The notes under the pieces are model-generated. The model was not told where the DNA came from. It made no database searches and was given only the letters and a program-made list of their open reading frames with translations. From the NCBI GenBank assembly GCA_900555915.1, contig USNC01000026.1:1-11079 (forward strand): 11,079 bases of DNA, given 5' to 3'. Shown here piece after piece: positions 1 through 7,385 of the stretch (positions within the stretch are counted from its first letter, which is position 1; each line of letters begins with the position of its first letter). Source of the DNA: an uncultured Porphyromonadaceae bacterium (GTDB taxonomy: Bacteria > Bacteroidota > Bacteroidia > Bacteroidales > Muribaculaceae). A program made the translations under genes and the position numbers.

Positions 1-122
1 GGTATGTTCCTTCACCTGCATGGCAAAAATCACTCCAAGCCAGCGACCCCGGGGACACTGAAATTTTATGAAATGGGGTCTTAGGTTAGTTTAACGGTGA
101 TTTATCTGCTAATTGCGGTTTT
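1..122. other. Left-edge sequence with no confident gene
   Basis: No recognisable coding sequence is seen here. All three forward frames are open for only about 20-28 codons from the edge and end in stops, and none of the short peptides resembles a known family. On the reverse strand an ATG at 21-19 begins a frame (MQVKEHT) that runs off the left edge. A GGAG lies about a dozen bases upstream of it, so it could be the start of a leftward gene, but seven codons are too few to judge. A short palindromic GC run (ccccgggg, 47-54) resembles the GC motifs of the repeat array to the right. Confidence 0.3.
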
Positions 123-334
123 GGGCCCTCCGGGGCACCACTATGATTGGGTTTGGAATTCCCCGGGCTGCGACATCGGGCCTTTGGCCCTTGTCTTGCC
201 CGGTGTTAGGCAAGGAAACGCTCCTCCGGGGCGCCGGGAGTATAGGATGTATTGACCCCGGGCAAGACGAGGACCATTGGCTCTCGTCTTGCCCGGGGTT
301 AGGCGAGGATTTGCCCCATCGGGGCATTGGAGTG
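123..334. repeat. Imperfect ~95-bp GC-rich tandem repeat array
   Basis: Just over two copies of a unit of about 93-96 bp are visible. Anchor motifs recur in order: ccccggg at 161 and 256; gtcttgcccgg at 193 and 286; gttaggc at 205 and 298; ccggggc at 130, 226 and 319. The best-matched 47 bases (193-239 against 286-332) are about 70% identical, so the copies are old or degenerate. Each unit carries inverted repeats: gggcc-ttt-ggccc at 178-190, gcccc-atc-ggggc at 313-325, and a long hairpin at 256-298. Several short frames stay open across the array because of its composition, but they look like repeat translations and not genes. It lies directly downstream of the macroglobulin stop codon, so it could serve as a 3' mRNA structure. 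It may also be a copy of a dispersed intergenic repeat family. Confidence 0.75.
256..298. repeat. Perfect 16-bp inverted repeat (hairpin) inside the array
   Basis: Bases 256-271 (ccccgggcaagacgag) are exactly complementary to 283-298 (ctcgtcttgcccgggg), with an 11-base loop at 272-282. On the leftward transcript this hairpin would form about 40 nt after the macroglobulin stop codon. It has no U-run on either side, so it is not a classical intrinsic terminator. It could block 3' exonucleases or assist termination. The equivalent stem in the neighbouring unit (from 161) is much less perfect, so this copy is either newer or selected for pairing. Confidence 0.7.
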
Positions 335-337
335 ACA

Positions 338-3300
338 TTATCTAACTTGGAGGAGGCTGCCTGAGGTATGGGCGGTGACGAGCGGTGAGTACTGCGACTG
401 TATGGTGGCTATGCCGCATGAGAAGTCACCATCCTGGCTCACGGTGCATTCATATGATATGACGTGGTGTCCTTTGGGGAGGTACTCGATGTAGATAGAA
501 GTGGCAGCGTCGCGCACTTCTTTGTAGTACCATACTCCGTCGGTCGACGTATAGCGCGACAGCTGTTCGGTAGGTTCAAGGCATGCGCTGCGTTCGTCGG
601 TGACCGCCATATATTCCATCGCCCGGTCGTTGGTGATGGCAAGCGTCACCCTCACTTTCATACCCTTCTTCAGTGTAATCCCTTTTGCAGGCTTCAGCGA
701 ACCGTCGCCTTCATCTACAAGCGCTACCGTTTCCTTGCGGATAGAGAGGTTGGGAATCGCCGCATCCTTCACATCTTCAATAGGAGCCTCATACTGTGAG
801 ATGACACCACCCCATGCCGGAGCGGGGGCGCTTCGCGTTATCTTCAGAGTCTTCCCGGAAGCCCGGCCTGCATCGAGAGTCAGCGTGAACGCGCCGGTGA
901 GTACGGCGGATTGCGGTGTCTGCACTCTTTGTCCCTTTAGCCGGAACTCGGGGATATCGGTGCGTGCGGCGTTAGTCCAGTCGGTTCCTGACGTGAGAAT
1001 GGCGTCAACGGTCTCCACGGTGCTGCGCTGCTTACCCCAGTCCTGGACCTGCCGGCTCAGTACAAGCCACTGGCGGAGCCCGTCGACTATCTTATTGTCG
1101 GGCTGTATTTCCGAGAATGCCTGAAGCACGGAAGTGGTGGTCTGCAGTGTGGAGGCATTGCCGTATGGGGCGTCGAGATTGTCAAACCAGACACCTTTTT
1201 CCGGCGACACGCTCGCAAACTGGGTCAGCGACTCAAGAATGTCGAGAGCGGTTTTCCGATTGCCCGAACGCCACAGAAGCAATGCGGCGAGAGCCTTGTC
1301 GCGGATGTCGAGATTCTTCCATTCCTTGGCTATGTCTTTCTCCGCCTTGGCATAGACGGGGCTGAGATTGCGGGCGAGAACACCCGAAGGAAGAAGAGCC
1401 TTGTCGAAACTGCTTCTCACATAAAGCCAGTCGAGGAGCCAGCTGAGCGATTCGTCCTTTTTGTGATATTTGGTGTAATCCTTCCATGTCTCATCATCCA
1501 CGTAGCGGATCGCGCTCTTGATCATGGGCTCGGCGGATGGAAAAGCGGTCAGCGCTCCCGAGCGTGTAAGAGATGCGAATTGCGAAAGCACCGAACGTGT
1601 GATATAGGTAGAGGGTTGCATGTCCGGACACCAGCTCCAGCCGCCTTCCGCGGTCTGGAGTGCCGACAGTTCCTTGATCTGCCCGGCGATGGTCTTTTCC
1701 GCATTCTCTTTCTCAATAAGGGTCGAGAGACGGCTCATGCGGAGAGTCTCCGACTCCGCGTCATTGACCCACGGAGTGTTGGAAAGTTTCGCGATTTTCA
1801 GGTCTCCGTCCTTCTCAAGATTGCTTTTCAAGGCCGAGAACTCCGAATCTTTATCTGAAAGGAGCGCCTCCAGACCTTTTTTCAGTGAAGCGTCAGAAGA
1901 TATCAGGTTGTAGGCCATGGCGTTGCCATATAGAGCCGTAGCCTTAGCCGTCACGCTCTTTGAATCGGTCTGCATGATGTCGGGAAGGGCAGTGAGGCAA
2001 TACCACGCGGGGTTGTCGCAATACTGGAGAGTGACCTGGTCCGAGTCCTTGAACCGTGGAAGTTTTATCTCAAACTCTTTCTGTCCCGGCGCAAGCCAGA
2101 AAGGAGTGGACTCCACTACCGGCGACGAAGCGGGAAGCACAGGCAGGAGAGCCTGCTCTCCGTCGCGGTGTCCGACAACTTCGGCATACGCTCTGAACCC
2201 TACCGCCGACACGTCGGAAGGCACGGTCCAGTCCATTGCGACGATGCGGTTGCCGCGGGCCTTCACATCCTCCGCGGCATACTCACGCGATGCGATAGTG
2301 CGGCCGTTGAGGAGGTTGACCAGTTCGATGCGGCCTTTAACGCCGCAGGTCTCGTCCGTGTTGTTGAAGAGGGTCGCTGTCAGCCAAATGGCATCGCCAG
2401 TGCGCACAAAACGCGGGGCATGCGTGGATACCATGACAGGTTTCGACGCAACAGTCTCAAGAGATTTGTAGGCGGTCTGCATAGACTCATCGTATCCGAT
2501 CATCTGGAATTGCCAAGTGGTATTGAAATTCGGGACAGTGAAATTGATATCGACTACACCGTCGGCGTCGGAAGTCAGATACGGCATGAAGAACGCCAGA
2601 GGATGTTCAGATTCGCGGAGACTGTCAGGTGAAGTGGCTGAGTCACCGCCGTCTGACTGCGCGACCGCACTCAATCCAAGAACAGTGACACCCGCGGCCA
2701 TCCCTTCGAGCGAATCAGATAAATCCAGATCTTCAGCCTCCTCAGCAACGGCTTCAATGCTGTTTTCGGCTACGGCCCCGTCCGAATCCGCCAATTTCAT
2801 CTGTTGCATAGCCATACCGCGTGACGTAGCGGAGGCTTTGGCGTAGTACAACTCATTGACAACTCGGAATCCGAGTCCCCAGTTTTGGCAGTAGTCGTTG
2901 AAAGAGGGGAATGACAGTTCATTCCAGGAAAGGCGTTTGGCATTCTTCATGTTTAAAGAAAGCTGGCTGTTGCCAATCCACGGAATTCTCATGTATGAAG
3001 TCCGGTTGTGATTCTTATGGAAAGGACCGAAATTCCATCTGAACTTCTCGATATGATTGAGGGCGGCATCAGTCATGACAGCCATCACCGGGATTTGCCC
3101 GGGGCTTCCGGCGCGGTTGAAGAACCGGAATTTCCAATGTTCCTCGTCTCCGGCCGAGATTTTGTTGCGGAATGATTCAGTCTCAATTCCAAGTGTGTCG
3201 GCCGGGGTAGCCGGAAGGATATCGATGCCTTCAAATGTCATGTGAAGATTTGATATGTAGGCAATTTGTGCTGTGTAGGGCAACTTACCGGCAGGCGTCG

Positions 3301-6127
3301 GAAGAGATACGCTGAGATTATCTCTGTCTACGTGCGTCCATTTGAAATCGACAATTTTGCCGTCGCCTGAAACCAGGACAGGCAGCCACCTGTCGGCTAC
3401 ACCGCTGCCGATTGTCGCGGCGACCGCCGTCTCGCCCGGAGCCGGACGCAAGGATGCGCGGGGTATCCAGAGGCCGGTGCCCGCCGGAGCAACAGCATCG
3501 GATTTCCTCCAGAACACGAATGAAGAGTCGAGGTCAACCTCTTTGTTGTCGGCGAGCGAAAGATGGATGTCATATTCAGCGGAGTCATAATGCTTTTGCG
3601 GAAGTCTCAGTGTCGGTGACATGAAAGATCCGGAGGCAACGGTGTCTTTGGTCGCTGAATTTATGAGTGCATAGTTTATTTCCCGGCTCACATTGCGCCC
3701 GAGCATGTCTTTTACAGTGAAATTTAGCGTTGGCAGGCTGTCGGATATCTCGAAATTGCCAAGAGAAGATTCAGTAGAAATGGTATACTCCCTGCCTATA
3801 GCGAACCGCTGCACGGACCCTTCCTGAGTCTCACCGGCGGGTGAAGTGGCGGAAAGGTAAACGGAGAACACTCCGCGTTCAAACTGCGTGTCCTTAAGGT
3901 TGCCGGTAGGAAGTGTGATGGTGTATTTGCCGTCAGAGTCAGTGGCGACCGACGAGGAATAAGAAGCGTAGGACTGGCAGAACCAACGCATTGGAGGGGT
4001 GTAGCGGACTGTGAAGTTGACAGAGGCGTCAGCCACAGGCATTCCCGAATAGGTGATCACCTGACCGCGAAGTCTGACGGAATCTCCGGTTTCATATTCA
4101 TTCTCAGAGTTATCGGAAGTGATGAAGAAAGTGGGTGCCACATAGTCTGCCACCTGGAATGATGTGTTGCCGAGCCATTTGTCATCATTGTCGTATGCTG
4201 TGACGCTCCAGCGGCCAAGCAGCCCTTCGTCAGGAATGCGGAAATCGGCGGCGGCACGTCCGAACTTGTCAGTCAGCACCTTTTGCTTGGCAACTTCCTT
4301 GCCGTTTGCATCGCACAGCGACAGGTTAAAAGACGTGCCGTCTGAAAGCGAGAGATTCCGGAGTTGTGATGTATAAGCGACGACGGCAGCTCCCACGCTG
4401 TCGCCGGGATGATATATGCTTCGGTCTGCTATGACCGCCGCTTTCAGTTGCTTGGCGGAGTCTGAGGGTGCGCTGGAGAAAACATGGATGTCGGATGTCG
4501 CTTTCGATCCGTTGAACTCCGCTCTGATCTCGGCTCTGCTCTCATCTGTCGTGACAGAGCCGTCTTTGTCGGTTGTCAGGGTCGCTGTCAATTCCTGGGG
4601 AGTGTTGTAGCGCTTGCGAGTGTACACCTTGACAGTTGCTCCTTCGATCGGGCGACCGTCCTTGCCGTCGACTACAAGCACACGTGATGAGCCGTCAAAG
4701 CAGTCGAACGATATGATTGCTATGTCGCTGACAGTGAATGGAGAAAACCAGCGGTTGTCGGCTATCGCAGGATAAATACCCTTTGCGTCAGGAGTGGCGC
4801 TTGCCACCACCGCGTAGGAGCCCGGATGGAGTTGACCGACTGACACATTCGTATATTTTATGAAAGGAGCGGTCTCCTCGGCCGAGACTTCCACCGCTTT
4901 CACAAGGCGGCAATTCGCAGCCATGGTTTTGATAGACGGCTGTTTCGTCGCATTTGCATATTTTGAGTAGTCGTAGACAAGAATCCAGGTGCGTGTGCAG
5001 TTCTTGAGTGTGACATCAAGTTTAATGTCGGCTGAAGAGAGATACTGGTTTCTGAACGATACATCCGCTGAAGGCTCCGTATGGTCTGCTAAAATATTTT
5101 TCAGGGCGTTGACGTATCTGCCTTTTGGAAACTCCCTGATAGAGATTCTGATCCACTCAAGATATTCAGATAGAGAGGGCAGATACGGGCTTTCGTCTGA
5201 GTATAAGTCGTAAGTGTTGATGTATTGATGCAGCGAGCGGAGTATAACCTGTTCGCCTTCAGTGTTTTTCATCTTATTTAAAGCTTCGAGAAGCATTTTT
5301 GAGCGAAGGCTGTATGCTGCCGATTCCGCTTGGAGCGCGAGGGCTTTTGCCTGGAGCAGCGACTGCTTCCGCATGGCACACTCTTCGATATACATATTGA
5401 GAGCCTTGTCTCTCAATTCCCGGCATTTCCGGGTTGGAGTGGCAGGCGCAGTCAGGTTGGAAAAGAACGGAATGACATCCTGGTCTTCTTCCGAAAAGTT
5501 GTCGAGCAGTCCGGCGGTTTTCCAGAGAATGAATTCCCCGACGGTCATACCGCATTCAGATGCAGAGCCGGAATTTTCGAGAAACGCGTTCCATCTTGAC
5601 AGCGGTGTGCTGTCTAAACCATTTACAGAGTCAATGATATCGCTGCAAACAGACAGCACTCTGTCGGCAAACATGTCGCGGCTCCACTCCTTGGGATTGG
5701 CTGGAAACGAGTCGAGTGGCAGTTGTCGCGCATCGGCTTTTCCTCTGATGTTGGAGTAGAGACTGGAATAGATGTCAGCCTCGACGAGCAGGAGGGCCGG
5801 GCGCCAATCGGCCGGAGCATTCTTGGATATGCTGTCGATCTTGTGCAGGCCTTCGGTCAGATTCTCCTGACTGACGAGATTCTGTGCCGTGACATACTGG
5901 ATTGAAGCAACGACAGCCTTGCTCCAGTCATTGGCCGACAGGGCGGCGTCGAGTGCCTTGTCGGCATTCTCGATCACTGTCTTCGGGTATGCGAAGTCCG
6001 GGTCTGCCGATGTCTTTTTTCTGGCAGCCGACATATCCGGCGTGCAGAAGAGGCATGCCCCAATAAAAAAGACAGCAGTTGCTGCTGAGGCAACCGCTTT
6101 TGATAATTGTTTAGATAGACTGTTCAT
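338..6127 (-). CDS. Alpha-2-macroglobulin-like envelope protein (MG2/A2M domains), thioester motif absent
   Basis: A very large exported protein of 1,929 residues, the usual size for Bacteroidetes alpha-2-macroglobulins, which are thought to trap or restrain attacking proteases in the periplasm. The N-terminus has a signal sequence (hydrophobic core about 11-24). FIGAC ending at C25 could be a loose lipobox; otherwise signal peptidase I may cut after MSA (about residue 34). A helical N-terminal part is followed by repeated beta-sandwich macroglobulin domains, including the MG2 signature DRSIYHPGD (568-576). The A2M domain is recognisable at FFMPYLTSDADG (ending at G1190), and the helical-barrel domain at NPAWYCLTALPD (1372-1383) and GGWSWCPDM (1495-1503). 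Family members normally have CxEQ shortly after NPAWY. Here the aligned residues are S1391, V1392, T1393 and A1394, so no thioester can form. An acidic, low-complexity stretch (about 1105-1175) sits just before the A2M domain. The stop lies against the repeat array. The gene is 94 bp downstream of the Spy-like gene and probably in its transcription unit. Confidence 0.93.
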   Translation of the reverse strand: MNSLSKQLSKAVASAATAVFFIGACLFCTPDMSAARKKTSADPDFAYPKTVIENADKALDAALSANDWSKAVVASIQYVTAQNLVSQENLTEGLHKIDSISKNAPADWRPALLLVEADIYSSLYSNIRGKADARQLPLDSFPANPKEWSRDMFADRVLSVCSDIIDSVNGLDSTPLSRWNAFLENSGSASECGMTVGEFILWKTAGLLDNFSEEDQDVIPFFSNLTAPATPTRKCRELRDKALNMYIEECAMRKQSLLQAKALALQAESAAYSLRSKMLLEALNKMKNTEGEQVILRSLHQYINTYDLYSDESPYLPSLSEYLEWIRISIREFPKGRYVNALKNILADHTEPSADVSFRNQYLSSADIKLDVTLKNCTRTWILVYDYSKYANATKQPSIKTMAANCRLVKAVEVSAEETAPFIKYTNVSVGQLHPGSYAVVASATPDAKGIYPAIADNRWFSPFTVSDIAIISFDCFDGSSRVLVVDGKDGRPIEGATVKVYTRKRYNTPQELTATLTTDKDGSVTTDESRAEIRAEFNGSKATSDIHVFSSAPSDSAKQLKAAVIADRSIYHPGDSVGAAVVAYTSQLRNLSLSDGTSFNLSLCDANGKEVAKQKVLTDKFGRAAADFRIPDEGLLGRWSVTAYDNDDKWLGNTSFQVADYVAPTFFITSDNSENEYETGDSVRLRGQVITYSGMPVADASVNFTVRYTPPMRWFCQSYASYSSSVATDSDGKYTITLPTGNLKDTQFERGVFSVYLSATSPAGETQEGSVQRFAIGREYTISTESSLGNFEISDSLPTLNFTVKDMLGRNVSREINYALINSATKDTVASGSFMSPTLRLPQKHYDSAEYDIHLSLADNKEVDLDSSFVFWRKSDAVAPAGTGLWIPRASLRPAPGETAVAATIGSGVADRWLPVLVSGDGKIVDFKWTHVDRDNLSVSLPTPAGKLPYTAQIAYISNLHMTFEGIDILPATPADTLGIETESFRNKISAGDEEHWKFRFFNRAGSPGQIPVMAVMTDAALNHIEKFRWNFGPFHKNHNRTSYMRIPWIGNSQLSLNMKNAKRLSWNELSFPSFNDYCQNWGLGFRVVNELYYAKASATSRGMAMQQMKLADSDGAVAENSIEAVAEEAEDLDLSDSLEGMAAGVTVLGLSAVAQSDGGDSATSPDSLRESEHPLAFFMPYLTSDADGVVDINFTVPNFNTTWQFQMIGYDESMQTAYKSLETVASKPVMVSTHAPRFVRTGDAIWLTATLFNNTDETCGVKGRIELVNLLNGRTIASREYAAEDVKARGNRIVAMDWTVPSDVSAVGFRAYAEVVGHRDGEQALLPVLPASSPVVESTPFWLAPGQKEFEIKLPRFKDSDQVTLQYCDNPAWYCLTALPDIMQTDSKSVTAKATALYGNAMAYNLISSDASLKKGLEALLSDKDSEFSALKSNLEKDGDLKIAKLSNTPWVNDAESETLRMSRLSTLIEKENAEKTIAGQIKELSALQTAEGGWSWCPDMQPSTYITRSVLSQFASLTRSGALTAFPSAEPMIKSAIRYVDDETWKDYTKYHKKDESLSWLLDWLYVRSSFDKALLPSGVLARNLSPVYAKAEKDIAKEWKNLDIRDKALAALLLWRSGNRKTALDILESLTQFASVSPEKGVWFDNLDAPYGNASTLQTTTSVLQAFSEIQPDNKIVDGLRQWLVLSRQVQDWGKQRSTVETVDAILTSGTDWTNAARTDIPEFRLKGQRVQTPQSAVLTGAFTLTLDAGRASGKTLKITRSAPAPAWGGVISQYEAPIEDVKDAAIPNLSIRKETVALVDEGDGSLKPAKGITLKKGMKVRVTLAITNDRAMEYMAVTDERSACLEPTEQLSRYTSTDGVWYYKEVRDAATSIYIEYLPKGHHVISYECTVSQDGDFSCGIATIQSQYSPLVTAHTSGSLLQVR

Positions 6128-6144
6128 TATGCTCGATCTTTTTG

Positions 6145-6170
6145 TTCAGGCACGGCTGAGCCGGCCTGAA
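6145..6170 (-). promoter_or_regulatory. Strong hairpin in the leader just upstream of the macroglobulin start
   Basis: The arms ttcaggc (6145-6151) and gcctgaa (6164-6170) enclose cggc-tga-gccg, giving an 11-bp stem with one bulged base (6152) and a 3-base loop. It lies 17 bases upstream of the ATG at 6127, in the 94-bp gap after the Spy-like gene. On the leftward strand it is followed by CAAAAAG and not a T-run, so it is a poor intrinsic terminator. It could influence ribosome access, processing of a shared transcript, or partial termination. That role is inferred from position alone. Confidence 0.4.
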
Positions 6171-6221
6171 GGTTATGGGATGATGCGACGAAAGACTGTG
6201 ACGGCCTCAGCGGAGGCGGTG

Positions 6222-6767
6222 TCATATGTCTGCGATGGCGGAAGGCCCGCAGGGGCTGGGAGGAGCGGTTTTCCCTTTCTTGTCTTTTGAAACGCCTCCA
6301 TGCCGGTTTTTGTTTTTATTGCGGTCGCCCTTGTGTTTCTTTCGCATCTCCTTCATTTTCTCGAAGAATTTTTCCTCTGCCTTGTGCATCTGGTAAATCT
6401 GTTTGGCAGAGAGGATTTTCTCGAATTTCTCGTCGTATTTTTTCGAGATTTTGTTGAAATCCTCGCGCGACTTTTTCTGAAGTTCGGCGAGTTTCCTGTA
6501 GTCGTCGTCGGTGGCGTCTTTTTTCTTTTTCAGTTCCCGTTCAAACTTGAAAGCCTCCTGTCCGGATTTACGAATCTCCGCATCATATTCATTATATAAA
6601 GGAGCGAACTCGGCCTTTTCCTTCTCGGAGAGATTTATTTCCTGCGCTATGTAGTCCACTTTGAATTTCTGTATGTCCTCTCTCATTTTCGCACGGTCTT
6701 TTTTGTCGGCCAGCGCAGCGGAGCAGGAGAGAATCAGAGTCAGCAGTAAAAGGGTTATTTTTTTCAT
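6222..6767 (-). CDS. Small exported helical protein, Spy/CpxP-like
   Basis: A 181-residue protein with a clear signal sequence (MKKITLLLLTLILSCSAALA, probable cut after A20). ILSC could alternatively act as a weak lipobox at C15. The mature part is almost entirely charged and helical, rich in K and E. It has two LTxxQ-like segments: INLSEKEKAEF (44-54) and ILSAKQIYQMHKAEEKF (118-134). This pattern of paired motifs in a short periplasmic helical protein is that of Spy/CpxP-type chaperone or metal-resistance proteins, which bind unfolded proteins or sense envelope stress. The last 35 or so residues are a basic, low-complexity tail (KNKNRHGG...) ending in a proline-containing stretch, probably disordered. 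It starts 9 bp after the upstream gene's stop, so the two are surely co-transcribed. The family assignment comes from pattern and length only; it could instead be a lineage-specific relative. Confidence 0.7.
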   Translation of the reverse strand: MKKITLLLLTLILSCSAALADKKDRAKMREDIQKFKVDYIAQEINLSEKEKAEFAPLYNEYDAEIRKSGQEAFKFERELKKKKDATDDDYRKLAELQKKSREDFNKISKKYDEKFEKILSAKQIYQMHKAEEKFFEKMKEMRKKHKGDRNKNKNRHGGVSKDKKGKTAPPSPCGPSAIADI

Positions 6768-6776
6768 GTCTGTCTA

Positions 6777-7187
6777 TTATATGTCGGAATCGTTGAAGTC
6801 ATTCTTGAAGTCGTCGATAGTGGAGTATGTCTCGCAGAGTTCATCCTCAAGCATGAAAGCTCCGGCGTTCTCGTCGGGCAGGTAAGCCCAGTCGTCATGG
6901 TCGGAGTTTGCCATGGCCACAGCCACAGATTCGGGAGGATTGTCGAGCGAGAGGTCGGATGTGGTCATCATGTGAAACATCTTCATCATGCACCATATTC
7001 CGGCAAACATCGCAGCCATATAGAGGTAGGGCTGTATGCGTCGCCACACCGAAGGCTTTTCCTCGGACGCGACGGGATAATCGGGAAGATTATTCATGAT
7101 TTTGCTCCTGACGCTGTCGAAATAATCCGGAGGCACCGTGTATCCGGTCTTGCCGCCCACCTTTTCCAAAATGTCGTTTTCTTTCAT
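6777..7187 (-). CDS. Single-span membrane protein, putative anti-sigma factor
   Basis: A 136-residue protein with no signal peptide and one hydrophobic span (about 53-72, PYLYMAAMFAGIWCMMKMFH). This leaves a cytoplasmic N-terminus of about 52 residues and an acidic periplasmic C-terminus (about 75-136) that ends in DDFKNDFNDSDI. The cytoplasmic part contains VPPDYFDSVRSKIMNNLP (18-35). A similar VPxxYFxxxxxxIxxxLP motif is, to my knowledge, common in small Bacteroidetes proteins encoded next to ECF sigma factors. I see no zinc-binding HxxxCxxC motif and no FecR domain. Size, topology and position (divergent from the sigma gene, first in an operon with a Spy-like gene) suggest it restrains that sigma factor. 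This is an inference. Confidence 0.65.
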   Translation of the reverse strand: MKENDILEKVGGKTGYTVPPDYFDSVRSKIMNNLPDYPVASEEKPSVWRRIQPYLYMAAMFAGIWCMMKMFHMMTTSDLSLDNPPESVAVAMANSDHDDWAYLPDENAGAFMLEDELCETYSTIDDFKNDFNDSDI

Positions 7188-7203
7188 ATGGAGTATTATA
7201 TTT

Positions 7204-7266
7204 TTCTGATATGTAGTAAGATATGATATAGGCCTTTCAGATATGGTCTATGATATACTTATCTGA
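7204..7266. promoter_or_regulatory. Cluster of GATAT motifs and an inverted repeat in the divergent intergenic region
   Basis: GATAT occurs five times on the + strand within 49 bp (starting at 7208, 7220, 7225, 7240 and 7252). The longer word AGATATG is repeated at 7219 and 7239, exactly 20 bp apart, about two helical turns. TCAGATA (7237-7243) and TATCTGA (7260-7266) form a 7-bp inverted repeat with a 16-bp spacer. This lies between the divergent anti-sigma-like and sigma genes, where an operator would be expected. AT-rich composition makes chance repeats more likely, so binding is only a possibility. I could not find a convincing TAnnTTTG promoter for the leftward operon. Confidence 0.35.
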
Positions 7267-7347
7267 CAAATAGTGTGCCTCAAGGTTTAATCGGAATTGC
7301 GGATTTAGCAAATTAATTTTTTTTAGCATTTTGAATTTCGCAGGAAG

Positions 7348-7378
7348 TTGGCTGTTTGGATTATTTATACTAACTTTG
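7348..7378 (+). promoter_or_regulatory. Bacteroidetes-type promoter for the ECF sigma gene
   Basis: TAACTTTG (7371-7378) is an exact match to the Bacteroidetes -7 consensus TAnnTTTG. TTGG (7348-7351) resembles the -33 element TTTG and sits 19 bp upstream, the normal spacing. Transcription would be expected to start around 7383-7387, essentially at the sigma start codon (7386). The mRNA would then be leaderless or nearly so. The reading rests on the consensus match; no start site has been mapped. Confidence 0.6.
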
Positions 7379-7385
7379 CAATGCG

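Noticed and set aside
1..21. Start of a leftward gene (ATG at 21-19, MQVKEHT)
   Set aside because: Seven codons at the edge and a loose GGAG upstream are not enough evidence, and no promoter was found.
205..304. Integron attC-like sites suggested by gttaggc (GTTRRRY) in each repeat unit
   Set aside because: No matching GCCTAAC partner lies at a suitable distance upstream on the same strand, and there is no cassette or integrase in view.
123..334. CRISPR array
   Set aside because: The units are about 95 bp with repeats that diverge along their length; there are no short identical repeats with unique spacers and no cas genes.
109..364. Short open frames in both directions across the left repeat array
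   Set aside because: Their peptides repeat with the DNA unit (for example TPGKTRA twice) and no start signal or family resemblance is seen; they are composition artefacts.
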